A stretch of 6,505 bases of DNA from NCBI GenBank assembly GCA_945829445.1, contig CALZUY010000110.1:1-6505 (forward strand), read 5' to 3'. Shown here piece after piece: positions 1-6,104 of this stretch. Both the position numbers and the translations under genes were made by a program. Every line of letters starts with the position of its first letter. The first letter of the stretch is position 1. A model generated the notes under the pieces. The model saw only the letters and a list, made by a program, of their open reading frames with translations, was not told the origin of the DNA and ran no database searches. The stretch comes from Butyricicoccus_A sp945486175 (GTDB lineage Bacteria; Bacillota; Clostridia; Oscillospirales; Butyricicoccaceae).

Positions 1-633
1 GATGAACAGAATGACGAAGAGAATTGCAGTTTGGATTCTGAGTCAGAAATGAGGGAAATCTATAAAATTTCTGATATTATCATTCCGAGTAATGCAGTAA
101 CAGGCAGCGCTCGTGCAGGATATACACCGAAGAAAGGTTCGCTGGGAAGCGTTCGGTATAAAACGACAGGTACAAGTGGAACTGTTTATCGGACTCTTTC
201 ATTTACATCTAGTTTGGTAGGTACGACTTCTGGTTCTTTTGACGTAAACAAAGGGGCAGGAACTGCGTGGACAGTTATTTTTTCTGCGATTTGCGCAGGT
301 TTTTCTTATGGGATAGGAGTAACAATGGCAAAAGCTATAGCAGTAGCGGTTGCTGGAAATATTGTTGGAACTGTGACTTCGTCAGCGTTTGTAACTTCTA
401 TCAATGGCACTTGTTATGAATATAATGTTACAGCCAAGACAACAGATGGCAGGAGCGATACACATGGCGGAGAGACTTATTATGGTAAAATTAAAAAGAA
501 TGGAGTTTGGAAGAGCGGGCAAACGGTTTATGCAAATTATTATCCAGAATTTATCTCCCGAAAGGATAACTCTGTTGCCTCTTGGTTTTATCAGGATTTT
601 TGGGTTGATTCGTCGTTTAGCGTAGTTTGGTAA
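1..633 (+). CDS. Probable secreted protein of unknown function, 5' end outside the window
   Basis: The frame is open from the first base to a TAA at 631-633, so the gene starts upstream; a TTG at base 31 and an ATG at base 49 are in frame but neither would give a signal peptide. The visible 210 residues begin with an acidic Glu/Asp-rich stretch, then a Ser/Thr/Gly-rich part. Codons from about base 271 to 396 give a long Gly/Ala/Val hydrophobic segment with small-residue spacing (AGFSYGIGVTMAKAIAVAVA). A Tyr/Trp-rich polar tail (GETYYGKIKKNGVWKSG, WFYQDFWVDSS) ends the protein. Low-complexity polar sequence around a Gly-rich hydrophobic core is typical of exported proteins and some bacteriocins; I recognise no family. 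The gene is clearly AT-richer than everything from cinA onward, which may mean it was acquired. The membrane-protein gene follows after 13 bases and is probably co-transcribed. I am sure it is coding but not of its function. Confidence 0.75.
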   Translation, partial: DEQNDEENCSLDSESEMREIYKISDIIIPSNAVTGSARAGYTPKKGSLGSVRYKTTGTSGTVYRTLSFTSSLVGTTSGSFDVNKGAGTAWTVIFSAICAGFSYGIGVTMAKAIAVAVAGNIVGTVTSSAFVTSINGTCYEYNVTAKTTDGRSDTHGGETYYGKIKKNGVWKSGQTVYANYYPEFISRKDNSVASWFYQDFWVDSSFSVVW

Positions 634-646
634 TTGGAAGAGGATA

Positions 647-1225
647 ATGAAGCATCGAACAAAACGCCTACAGCCATTTGTCGTGCAGCTGGGATGCATC
701 GGTTTCCTGCTCGCCATTGTGTCTGTGCTGGTTGATGTTCTATGGTCACAGAACAATCTTGCCGCCTTTGACGCAGATGAAATTGAGCGCGGGGTTCCGG
801 CTTTTTTGACAGAATGCATGCGTGACGGCGAAGAGACTTTTGTCGGAGAGCAGGCGGAGGAAATCACCTGCCGTGTCGTCCTATTGGAGGAGGATGCAGC
901 ATTGGTAGAGGTCACCGCGAAACAAGATGGGGAAGCACTTATTTCGCGTCGCGCATTGCACAGACAGGCGTTTACCGGCAAGTACCAGCTGGCATACCGA
1001 TCGATTGAAGACCGGGAGCTGCACATGGATGTGTACCCGGAGGGTGGGATAGGATACACCGGGTCGACCTTTGCCCGGCATTATCGGTATACCGTCGCTT
1101 CGGATACCAATACCATCGTGGCGCGGAATCACGGCTGGACTGCGCGGATAGTACAGCTTGTATGCCTATGGGTGTTCTGCATCGGGATATGGCTGCTGTA
1201 CCGCAGGAGACAAAAACAGAAATAA
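647..1225 (+). CDS. Membrane protein with two transmembrane helices and an extracytoplasmic domain
   Basis: This is a 192-residue protein with a purine-rich ribosome binding site (GGAAGAGG, 636-643) just before ATG 647. Residues 1-7 are basic (MKHRTKR), residues 11-33 form a hydrophobic helix, and residues 167-185 form a second helix followed by a basic tail (RRRQKQK). By the positive-inside rule both ends lie in the cytoplasm and about 130 residues lie outside the membrane. The outside domain is acidic near its start and has two cysteines (C57 and C75) that could form a disulfide. The N-terminal segment would be an uncleaved anchor. I do not recognise the family. It sits 13 bases behind the secreted-protein gene and directly before a terminator, so it is the last gene of that unit. 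An immunity, export or processing partner for its neighbour is a guess from context only. Confidence 0.8.
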   Translation: MKHRTKRLQPFVVQLGCIGFLLAIVSVLVDVLWSQNNLAAFDADEIERGVPAFLTECMRDGEETFVGEQAEEITCRVVLLEEDAALVEVTAKQDGEALISRRALHRQAFTGKYQLAYRSIEDRELHMDVYPEGGIGYTGSTFARHYRYTVASDTNTIVARNHGWTARIVQLVCLWVFCIGIWLLYRRRQKQK

Positions 1226-1231
1226 TAGCAG

Positions 1232-1266
1232 AGCGTGCATATGGGAAAGCCATGTGCACGCTTTTT
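1232..1266 (+). terminator. Intrinsic terminator after the membrane-protein gene
   Basis: Bases 1233-1244 (GCGTGCATATGG) pair with 1250-1261 (CCATGTGCACGC) with a single G-T wobble, around a GAAAG loop. A further A-T pair closes the base, and five T residues follow at 1262-1266. It starts seven bases after the stop codon at 1223-1225. This is a textbook rho-independent terminator and separates the left unit from cinA. Confidence 0.9.
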
Positions 1267-1267
1267 C

Positions 1268-1296
1268 TTGTGCTTGCAGAAGCGCTGTGCTAAGAT
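1268..1296 (+). promoter_or_regulatory. Candidate promoter for cinA
   Basis: TTGTGC (1268-1273) and TAAGAT (1291-1296) are 17 bases apart, and a TG dinucleotide one base before the -10 hexamer makes it an extended -10 type. It lies immediately after the upstream terminator, where a new promoter is expected. The -35 matches the consensus only in its TTG and the -10 matches 4 of 6, so this is a moderate candidate. It would give a leader of about 120 nt before cinA. Confidence 0.4.
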
Positions 1297-1351
1297 AAAA
1301 ATATAGCAATTATTTGAAAACGATAGGAAAACGCATAAATCGACAGGACAC

Positions 1352-1387
1352 GCGGCGCAGGGGCGGTACAATCATGCCGTGCGCCGC
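1352..1387 (+). promoter_or_regulatory. GC-rich hairpin in the cinA leader
   Basis: GCGGCGCA (1352-1359) pairs perfectly with TGCGCCGC (1380-1387), and inside it CGGTA (1364-1368) pairs with TGCCG (1375-1379) with one wobble. This gives 13 base pairs with a GGGG bulge and a six-base loop. A T-rich but interrupted run follows (GTTTTGTTT, from 1392), so it is not a clean terminator; it could be a weak attenuator or simply mRNA structure. The structure is certain as base pairing, the role is unknown. Confidence 0.45.
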
Positions 1388-1427
1388 AGATGTTTTGTTT
1401 GCCGATAGGAGGGAATGTTTGGAATGA
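1374..1427 (+). CDS. Possible 17-codon leader ORF overlapping the cinA start
   Basis: ATG 1374 opens a short frame, MPCAADVLFADRRECLE, that ends at TGA 1425-1427. The TGA overlaps the preferred cinA ATG at 1424 in an ATGA arrangement, which is the classical geometry for translational coupling. A G-rich stretch (AGGGGCGG, 1359-1366) lies seven bases before its ATG and could act as a ribosome binding site, but it sits in the 5' arm and bulge of the leader hairpin. A frame this short can occur by chance, so this is a weak call based on position only. No function is assigned. Confidence 0.2.
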   Translation: MPCAADVLFADRRECLE

Positions 1428-2686
1428 AAGCGGAAATCATTGCCGTGGGAACTGAGATTCTGCTGGGCGATATTGTGAACACGGACGCACAGGTCATTTC
1501 GCTGGGCTTGGATGAGCTGGGGATTGATGTCTATTACCAGACGGTGGTCGGGGACAATCCGGAGCGTCTGCGTGGTGTATTGGAGATTGCGCGCGAGAGG
1601 TCTGACCTCATTATCACGACAGGCGGTCTGGGGCCGACGCTGGATGATCTGACGCGCGAGACCATTGCGGATGCATTTGGGAAAGAGCTCGTGCTGCACC
1701 AGCCGTCACTGCGCCGCATCACGGCGTTTTTTGACCGCATTGGGCGCGAGATGACGCCGAACAATGTCAAGCAGGCCATGCTGCCCGCAGGCTGTACCGT
1801 GCTGCCGAACGACTGGGGCACGGCACCGGGCTGTGCGTTTGAGGCGGACGGCGTGCATGTGCTCATGCTGCCCGGCCCCCCGCGCGAGTGCACGCCGCTG
1901 TTCCGCACGGCGGGCATGGCATATCTCTCCAAATTGGCAGGCGGTGTGATTGTGTCGCACAACATCCATATTTTCGGCATGGGCGAGTCGCAGATGGAAG
2001 ACTGCCTGCACGACCTGATGGAAGCGGGGCGCAATCCGACGCTTGCACCGTATGCCAAGGACGGCGAATGCCTGGTGCGCGTGACGGCGAAGGCGGAATC
2101 TGCCGAAAAAGCAGAAAATCTGCTCGCCCCGGCGGTACAGCAGGTATGTGGCCGGCTCGGCGACGTGGTATATGGCATAGATGTGGGCAGTCTGGAGCAG
2201 GCAGTGGCGCAGAAGCTGACGGCGCGCGGGCTGACGCTCGCGGTGGCGGAGAGCTGTACCGGCGGCCTGCTGTCCAAGCGCATCACCGATGTGGCAGGCG
2301 CATCCAAATTTTACAAGGGCGGCGCCTGCACCTACTGCAACGAGATCAAGATGAAAATCCTCGGTGTCCGGAAGGAAACGCTGGATGCATACACGGCGGT
2401 CTCCGTACAGACGGCGGAGGAGATGGCGCGCGGCATCGCGCGGGCCTATGGCACGGACATCGGCATCGGCATCACCGGCTATGCCGGGCCGGACGGCGGT
2501 GAGGACGGCACACCGGCCGGAACCATTCATATTGGTATATGTTTCCAGGGCGAGGCGCAGGTGCGCACAATCTGCTCTCCGCGCGGCAGGGAAAATGCGC
2601 GCCGTGACGCCGCAAACCATGCACTTGACATGATCCTGCGGGCGGCAGAAAAGGGCACGAATGGCCGGGCAAAACCGGCTCCGTGA
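1424..2686 (+). CDS. cinA: CinA: competence/damage-inducible protein with NMN deamidase domain
   Basis: This is a two-domain CinA protein of 420 residues, close to the usual length. The N-terminal molybdopterin-binding-like domain (COG1058, about residues 1-170) opens with AEIIAVGTEILLGD and carries TTGGLGPT (65-72) and PGPPRE (150-155). The C-terminal PncC domain (about 255-412) carries AESCTGG (275-281), the KGG..TYCNEIK segment and ITGYAGPDGG (350-359), where most relatives have Ile for Tyr 353. In studied relatives the C-terminal domain deamidates nicotinamide mononucleotide in pyridine nucleotide salvage, and the N-terminal domain hydrolyses ADP-ribose; both are cytoplasmic. ATG 1424 is preferred over the in-frame ATG 1415 because AGGAGGG (1407-1413) lies 10 bases before it but only one base before 1415, and because relatives begin MKAEIIAVGTE. 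It appears to be a single-gene unit. No recA follows it, unlike in some bacteria. Confidence 0.95.
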   Translation: MKAEIIAVGTEILLGDIVNTDAQVISLGLDELGIDVYYQTVVGDNPERLRGVLEIARERSDLIITTGGLGPTLDDLTRETIADAFGKELVLHQPSLRRITAFFDRIGREMTPNNVKQAMLPAGCTVLPNDWGTAPGCAFEADGVHVLMLPGPPRECTPLFRTAGMAYLSKLAGGVIVSHNIHIFGMGESQMEDCLHDLMEAGRNPTLAPYAKDGECLVRVTAKAESAEKAENLLAPAVQQVCGRLGDVVYGIDVGSLEQAVAQKLTARGLTLAVAESCTGGLLSKRITDVAGASKFYKGGACTYCNEIKMKILGVRKETLDAYTAVSVQTAEEMARGIARAYGTDIGIGITGYAGPDGGEDGTPAGTIHIGICFQGEAQVRTICSPRGRENARRDAANHALDMILRAAEKGTNGRAKPAP

Positions 2687-2713
2687 AATTCGTGTAAAAA
2701 TCAACATTTTTTC

Positions 2714-2742
2714 TGGACTTGTTCGGATGGATGTTGTATAAT
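2714..2742 (+). promoter_or_regulatory. Sigma-A-type promoter of the glgB-like gene
   Basis: TGGACT (2714-2719, 4 of 6 matches to the -35 consensus) is followed after exactly 17 bases by a perfect TATAAT (2737-2742). Transcription should begin near 2749, about 110 bases before the preferred start codon at 2861. It is the best promoter match in the window. Confidence 0.75.
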
Positions 2743-2749
2743 ATTCCTA

Positions 2750-2860
2750 CAAATGAGAAAACTTGTCCGTGCTCTCTGCACGGATAAAACAAAAATTCCC
2801 GAAAAAGCAGTGGCTTTTTCGGTATTTCTCATGTTCAGCCGGTTTTCTGGGGGAGAGGAG
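2750..2860 (+). promoter_or_regulatory. Structured 5' leader of the glgB-like gene: two hairpins and a G-rich ribosome binding site
   Basis: Hairpin 1 pairs TCCGTGC (2766-2772) with GCACGGA (2778-2784) around a TCTCT loop. Hairpin 2 pairs CCGAAAAAGC (2799-2808) with GCTTTTTCGG (2813-2822) around AGTG, ten perfect pairs. The leader ends in a G/A-rich ribosome binding site (GGGGGAGAGGAG, 2849-2860). The CTCTC at 2772-2776, mostly the loop of hairpin 1, is complementary to GAGAG (2853-2857) within that site. No known riboswitch class is recognised. Hairpin 2 has no clean T-run after it, so a terminator role is doubtful. The structures are visible; regulation is inference. Confidence 0.5.
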
Positions 2861-4750
2861 ATGACGCCGATGGAGAAGGAACGCCTTGCGCCTTCCGACA
2901 GAGAGCATCTGCGACGTTTTCACGACGGGACAGAGTTCCGCGCCTGGGATTGGTTTGGCGCACATATTGAAAAGCGCGGGGACTGTGAGGGTACGGTCTT
3001 CCGCCTGTGGGCGCCGCATGCCGCCGACGTGTCTGTCATCTGTGAAAGCAATGGGTGGCTGCGCGATCTCGCACCCATGACGCGGACGGAAGAGGATCCG
3101 TCTGTGTGGACGTGTTTCCTGCCGGAGGCAGGCCGGTTTGAAAGCTACAAATACAGTATCCGCACGCCGGAGGGCCGGGTGTTTGACAAATCCGACCCGT
3201 TTGCGTTCCATGCGGAGACCCGGCCGCACACCGCTTCCAAGGTGTACGACCTGAAGGGCTACGAATGGCACGACCGCGAGTGGATGCGGCGGAAAACGCC
3301 TGACAGCGCGCCCATGAACATCTATGAGGTGCATTTCGGTTCGTGGCAGGTACGGGAGGACAGTTCGTTTTATTCCTATCGGGAGATGGCGGACAGGCTG
3401 ATTCCGTATGTGTGCGATATGGGGTATACCCATCTCGAACTGCTGCCGCTGATGGAACACCCGTATGACGGCTCCTGGGGCTATCAGGCACTTGGATGGT
3501 TCGCGGCGACCAGCCGGTATGGCACGCCGCATGACCTGATGTATTTCATCGACCGGTGCCATCAGGCAGGTCTCGGCGTCATCCTCGACTGGACGGCGGC
3601 AGGCTTCCCGGGCGATGCGCACGGCCTGCTGTGCTTTGACGGCGAACCGTGCTATGAATGCGCTCCGCCGGACGACGAAATGCCGTTCGGTATGCGGCGG
3701 TTTGATTTCAGCCGGGGCGAGGTCGTATCGTTTTTGCTGTCGTCCGCCATGTTCTGGCTCTCCGAATTCCATGCGGACGGCCTGCGCGTCAGTTCGGTAC
3801 AGCCGATGCTGTTTCTCGACTACGAGCGCGAGGATGGGCAGTGGACAGCCAACCGGTACGGCGAAAATGTCAATCTTGAGGGTGCCGCATTCCTGCGCAC
3901 GCTGACAGACTGTGCAAAGGAGCAGAATCCGCATGCCAGGCTGATTGCGAGCAGCACCGGCCTCTGGCCTTCGGTCACCAAGCCGACGGCACTCGGCGGA
4001 CTCGGCTTTGCCCGCATGTGGCATGACGACTGGGTGCGCCAGCTGCTGCAGCATACCGAGGCGCTGCCCGACGGCGCGGAGGATTTTTCCGACTGGCTGA
4101 CCATCTCGCTGATGGACAGCATGGGAGAGCATTATGTCCTGCCGCTGTCGCATGACGCGGTGTCACACGGCGACGGCTCGCTGCTGGCACGCATGCCCGG
4201 CGGATACAACGAAAAGTTTGCGCGCCTGCGCACGCTGTACGGCTTTGTCATGGCGCATCCGGGCGAAAAACTGCTGTTTATGGGCGGCGAGTTCGCACAG
4301 TTTACCGAGTGGGCATGCCACCACGGGCTGGACTGGATGCTGCTGGACTATGAGACGCACCGGCAGATGCGCGAGTATGTGCGCGGGCTCAACCTGTTCT
4401 ACAAAAGCAGCCCTGCGCTGTGGGAATGGAACGGAAGCACCAATGCCTTCCGCTGGCTCGACCGGGGCGACGTCCTGCCCGGACTGCTCGCATTTGCGCG
4501 CTGCGGCCCGTCAGGGGAGCAGCTGGTGGCGGTGGTCAACTTCACCGGACAGCGTGTTTCCGGCTATTCACTCCGGGTGGATGCGCCGGGGGCATGGGAG
4601 GAGGTCTTTTCCTCCGAATGCGTATGCTATGGCGGAAACGGGCGGACAGGCGGCGTGCGGCGCACAGCGCAGTCCGCAGAGGGAAAACATCGCCTGACCC
4701 TGCAGGTTCCGGCACACAGCGTGCAGTTTTTTGAGCCTGTGTCCGGATAA
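2861..4750 (+). CDS. GlgB-family protein (GH13 branching enzyme homologue) with a lost catalytic site
   Basis: This 629-residue protein has the length and domain order of Firmicutes GlgB: CBM48-type N-terminal domain (about 40-130), GH13 barrel (about 140-490) and C-terminal beta domain (about 530-629). Conserved stretches include YEVHFGSW, SRYGTP, DRCHQAGLGVILDW, LGGLGF, LPLSHD and LLFMGGEF. Against E. coli GlgB as I recall it, Y300, D335, R403, H525 and D526 are kept as Y208, D243, R309, H431 and D432. The nucleophile D405 is Ser 311 (RVSSV for RVDAV), the acid/base E458 is Ser 364 (ASSTGLWP for AEESTxWP), and H340 is Gly 248. The intervals 403-458-525 align without net gaps, so this is not a frameshift effect. 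Branching activity is very unlikely; a glycogen-binding, scaffold or regulatory role is inferred. ATG 2870 is an alternative start. It has its own promoter and precedes glgC. Confidence 0.9.
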   Translation: MTPMEKERLAPSDREHLRRFHDGTEFRAWDWFGAHIEKRGDCEGTVFRLWAPHAADVSVICESNGWLRDLAPMTRTEEDPSVWTCFLPEAGRFESYKYSIRTPEGRVFDKSDPFAFHAETRPHTASKVYDLKGYEWHDREWMRRKTPDSAPMNIYEVHFGSWQVREDSSFYSYREMADRLIPYVCDMGYTHLELLPLMEHPYDGSWGYQALGWFAATSRYGTPHDLMYFIDRCHQAGLGVILDWTAAGFPGDAHGLLCFDGEPCYECAPPDDEMPFGMRRFDFSRGEVVSFLLSSAMFWLSEFHADGLRVSSVQPMLFLDYEREDGQWTANRYGENVNLEGAAFLRTLTDCAKEQNPHARLIASSTGLWPSVTKPTALGGLGFARMWHDDWVRQLLQHTEALPDGAEDFSDWLTISLMDSMGEHYVLPLSHDAVSHGDGSLLARMPGGYNEKFARLRTLYGFVMAHPGEKLLFMGGEFAQFTEWACHHGLDWMLLDYETHRQMREYVRGLNLFYKSSPALWEWNGSTNAFRWLDRGDVLPGLLAFARCGPSGEQLVAVVNFTGQRVSGYSLRVDAPGAWEEVFSSECVCYGGNGRTGGVRRTAQSAEGKHRLTLQVPAHSVQFFEPVSG

Positions 4751-4771
4751 TCCATCTTTTTCAGAAGGCAT

Positions 4772-4791
4772 TGCCCATCGGGCATTGTTTT
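4772..4791 (+). terminator. Short terminator-like hairpin between the glgB-like gene and glgC
   Basis: TGCCC (4772-4776) and GGGCA (4780-4784) pair around an ATC loop and are followed by TTGTTTT (4785-4791). The stem is only five pairs, so termination is probably partial. It lies 21 bases past the stop codon and would reduce, not abolish, read-through into glgC. No convincing promoter was found between it and glgC. Confidence 0.4.
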
Positions 4792-4794
4792 AAT

Positions 4795-4826
4795 ACACAT
4801 TACACATTAAGAGAAGCCAAGAGAAG
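4795..4826 (+). repeat. Two short direct repeats in the glgC leader
   Basis: ACACATT occurs twice in tandem (4795-4801 and 4802-4808). Directly after it AAGAGAAG occurs twice (4809-4816 and 4819-4826), separated by CC, so the copies are 10 bases apart, about one helical turn. The stretch is AT- and purine-rich in an otherwise GC-rich region and lies 55 to 90 bases before the glgC start. It could be a protein-binding site, a promoter element or an unstructured leader; the sequence does not decide. Confidence 0.5.
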
Positions 4827-4881
4827 TAAGTTGTGGAGAGGGGAGCCTTTCCTTAATCTAACAAAGATTGGAGCAGAAAGA

Positions 4882-6093
4882 ATGTCTAGGAAGAAAGAAT
4901 GCGTTGCAATGCTGCTGGCCGGCGGCCGTGGCAGCAGATTGTATGTACTGACCCAGGACGTAGCGAAGCCGGCGGTGCCGTTTGGCGGAAAATACCGTAT
5001 CATCGACTTCCCGCTGTCCAACTGTGTCAATTCCGGCATCGATACCGTCGGTGTCCTGACGCAGTATGAGCCGCATGTCCTGAACGTGTATCTGGCAAAC
5101 GGTCAGACCTGGGATCTCGACCGTCTGAACGGCGGCGTTTATGCCCTGCCTCCGTATGAGGGCGGCAAGGGCTCTGAATGGTACAAGGGCACTGCAAACG
5201 CGATCTATCAGAACATCAGCTTTATCGATGAATATGATCCGGAGTATGTCCTGATCCTGTCCGGCGACCACATCTACAAGATGGATTACGACAAGATGCT
5301 CGACCAGCATAAGGAAAAGAATGCAGCGGCCACCATCGCGGTTCTCAACGTTACGCTGGAGGAAGCAAAGCGCTTCGGCATCATGAACTGCAATCCGGAC
5401 GGCTCGATCTATGAATTCGAGGAGAAGCCGGCACAGCCGAAGAGCACCCTCGCATCCATGGGTATTTACATCTTCACCTGGTCCAAGCTGCGCAAGTACC
5501 TCATCGAGGACGAGAACAATCCGGAATCCTCCAACGACTTCGGTAAGAACATCATCCCGGCGATGCTGGCACGCGGCGAAAACCTGCAGACCTATCGTTT
5601 CGACGGCTACTGGAAGGATGTCGGAACCATCGAGTCTCTGTGGGAGGCAAACATGGATCTGCTGTCGCCTGATTCCGGCCTGAACCTCGACGACGAGAAC
5701 TGGCGCATCTATGGCCGTACCACCGGTGCTCCTCCGCACTTCACCGGCCGCAATGCAGATGTCAAGCATTCGCTCGTCAGCGAGGGCTGCGAAGTTGAAG
5801 GCAATGTCAACAATTCCGTCCTGTTCCCGAACGTCACGGTTGAGGAAGACGCGAATATCGAGTATTCCATCATCATGCCGGGCGCAACGATTGAAAAGGG
5901 CGCAACTGTCAAGTATTCCATTGTAGCAGAGAACGCTCATATCTGCGCAGGCGCCACGGTCGGCAACGCTCCGAGCGAAGTCGAGACAGACCAGTGGGGC
6001 GTTGCGGTTATCGCTTCCAATACAGTCGTCGGCAAGAAGGCTGTCGTTGCGGCGAAGCAGATGATCGCGGAAAATATTCCGGACGTAGAATGA
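4882..6093 (+). CDS. glgC: Glucose-1-phosphate adenylyltransferase (ADP-glucose pyrophosphorylase), catalytic subunit
   Basis: GlgC joins ATP and glucose-1-phosphate to ADP-glucose and pyrophosphate, the committed step of bacterial glycogen synthesis, in the cytoplasm. The 403 residues open with the nucleotide-binding loop LLAGGRGSRLYVLT (11-24), followed by KPAVPFGGKYRIIDF (29-43), GTANAIYQN (N106), SGDHIYKMDY with metal-binding D129, FEEKP with the sugar-phosphate Lys K182, and FDGYWKDVGT with the second metal Asp D246. A left-handed beta-helix of hexapeptide repeats covers about 296-361. All catalytic positions are present. ATG 4882 is chosen because GGAG (4870-4873) lies eight bases before it and relatives start in this way; the frame is open further upstream but no family match begins there. 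Codon use is strongly biased (AAG over AAA, ATC, CTG/CTC), suggesting high expression. glgD follows after 11 bases, so the two are co-transcribed and probably form one hetero-oligomer. Confidence 0.97.
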   Translation: MSRKKECVAMLLAGGRGSRLYVLTQDVAKPAVPFGGKYRIIDFPLSNCVNSGIDTVGVLTQYEPHVLNVYLANGQTWDLDRLNGGVYALPPYEGGKGSEWYKGTANAIYQNISFIDEYDPEYVLILSGDHIYKMDYDKMLDQHKEKNAAATIAVLNVTLEEAKRFGIMNCNPDGSIYEFEEKPAQPKSTLASMGIYIFTWSKLRKYLIEDENNPESSNDFGKNIIPAMLARGENLQTYRFDGYWKDVGTIESLWEANMDLLSPDSGLNLDDENWRIYGRTTGAPPHFTGRNADVKHSLVSEGCEVEGNVNNSVLFPNVTVEEDANIEYSIIMPGATIEKGATVKYSIVAENAHICAGATVGNAPSEVETDQWGVAVIASNTVVGKKAVVAAKQMIAENIPDVE

Positions 6094-6104
6094 GGTGGAG
6101 ATAA

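Noticed and set aside
3..50. Short frame MNRMTKRIAVWILSQK that looks like the start of a signal peptide
   Set aside because: It stops after 16 codons, and the overlapping frame is open from base 1 to 633. A frameshifted signal peptide for that gene cannot be shown without upstream sequence.
1706..2707. Open frame on the - strand opposite cinA
   Set aside because: Shadow of a GC-rich coding sequence with an Arg/His-rich translation and no ribosome binding site.
2696..2711. AAAAAT..ATTTTT inverted repeat after cinA as a terminator
   Set aside because: The stem has only A-T pairs and would be too weak for intrinsic termination.
2753..2860. N-terminal extension of the glgB-like protein from ATG 2753
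   Set aside because: The -10 hexamer ends at 2742, so transcription would start only a few bases before it; there is no ribosome binding site, the stretch carries two hairpins, and GlgB homologues have no such extension.
3791..3958. Sequencing error as the cause of the missing catalytic residues in the glgB-like gene
   Set aside because: The changes are spread over four separate motifs, need several base substitutions each, and keep frame and spacing exactly.
2747..4153. Long open frame on the - strand (468 codons) opposite the glgB-like gene
   Set aside because: It is antisense to a clear GH13-family gene, its translation is rich in Arg, His and Pro as expected from a GC-rich shadow frame, and it has no recognisable domain.
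4771..4881. Extension of GlgC upstream of ATG 4882
   Set aside because: It runs through the terminator-like hairpin and repeats, has no ribosome binding site, and GlgC proteins begin just before the nucleotide-binding loop as ATG 4882 gives.
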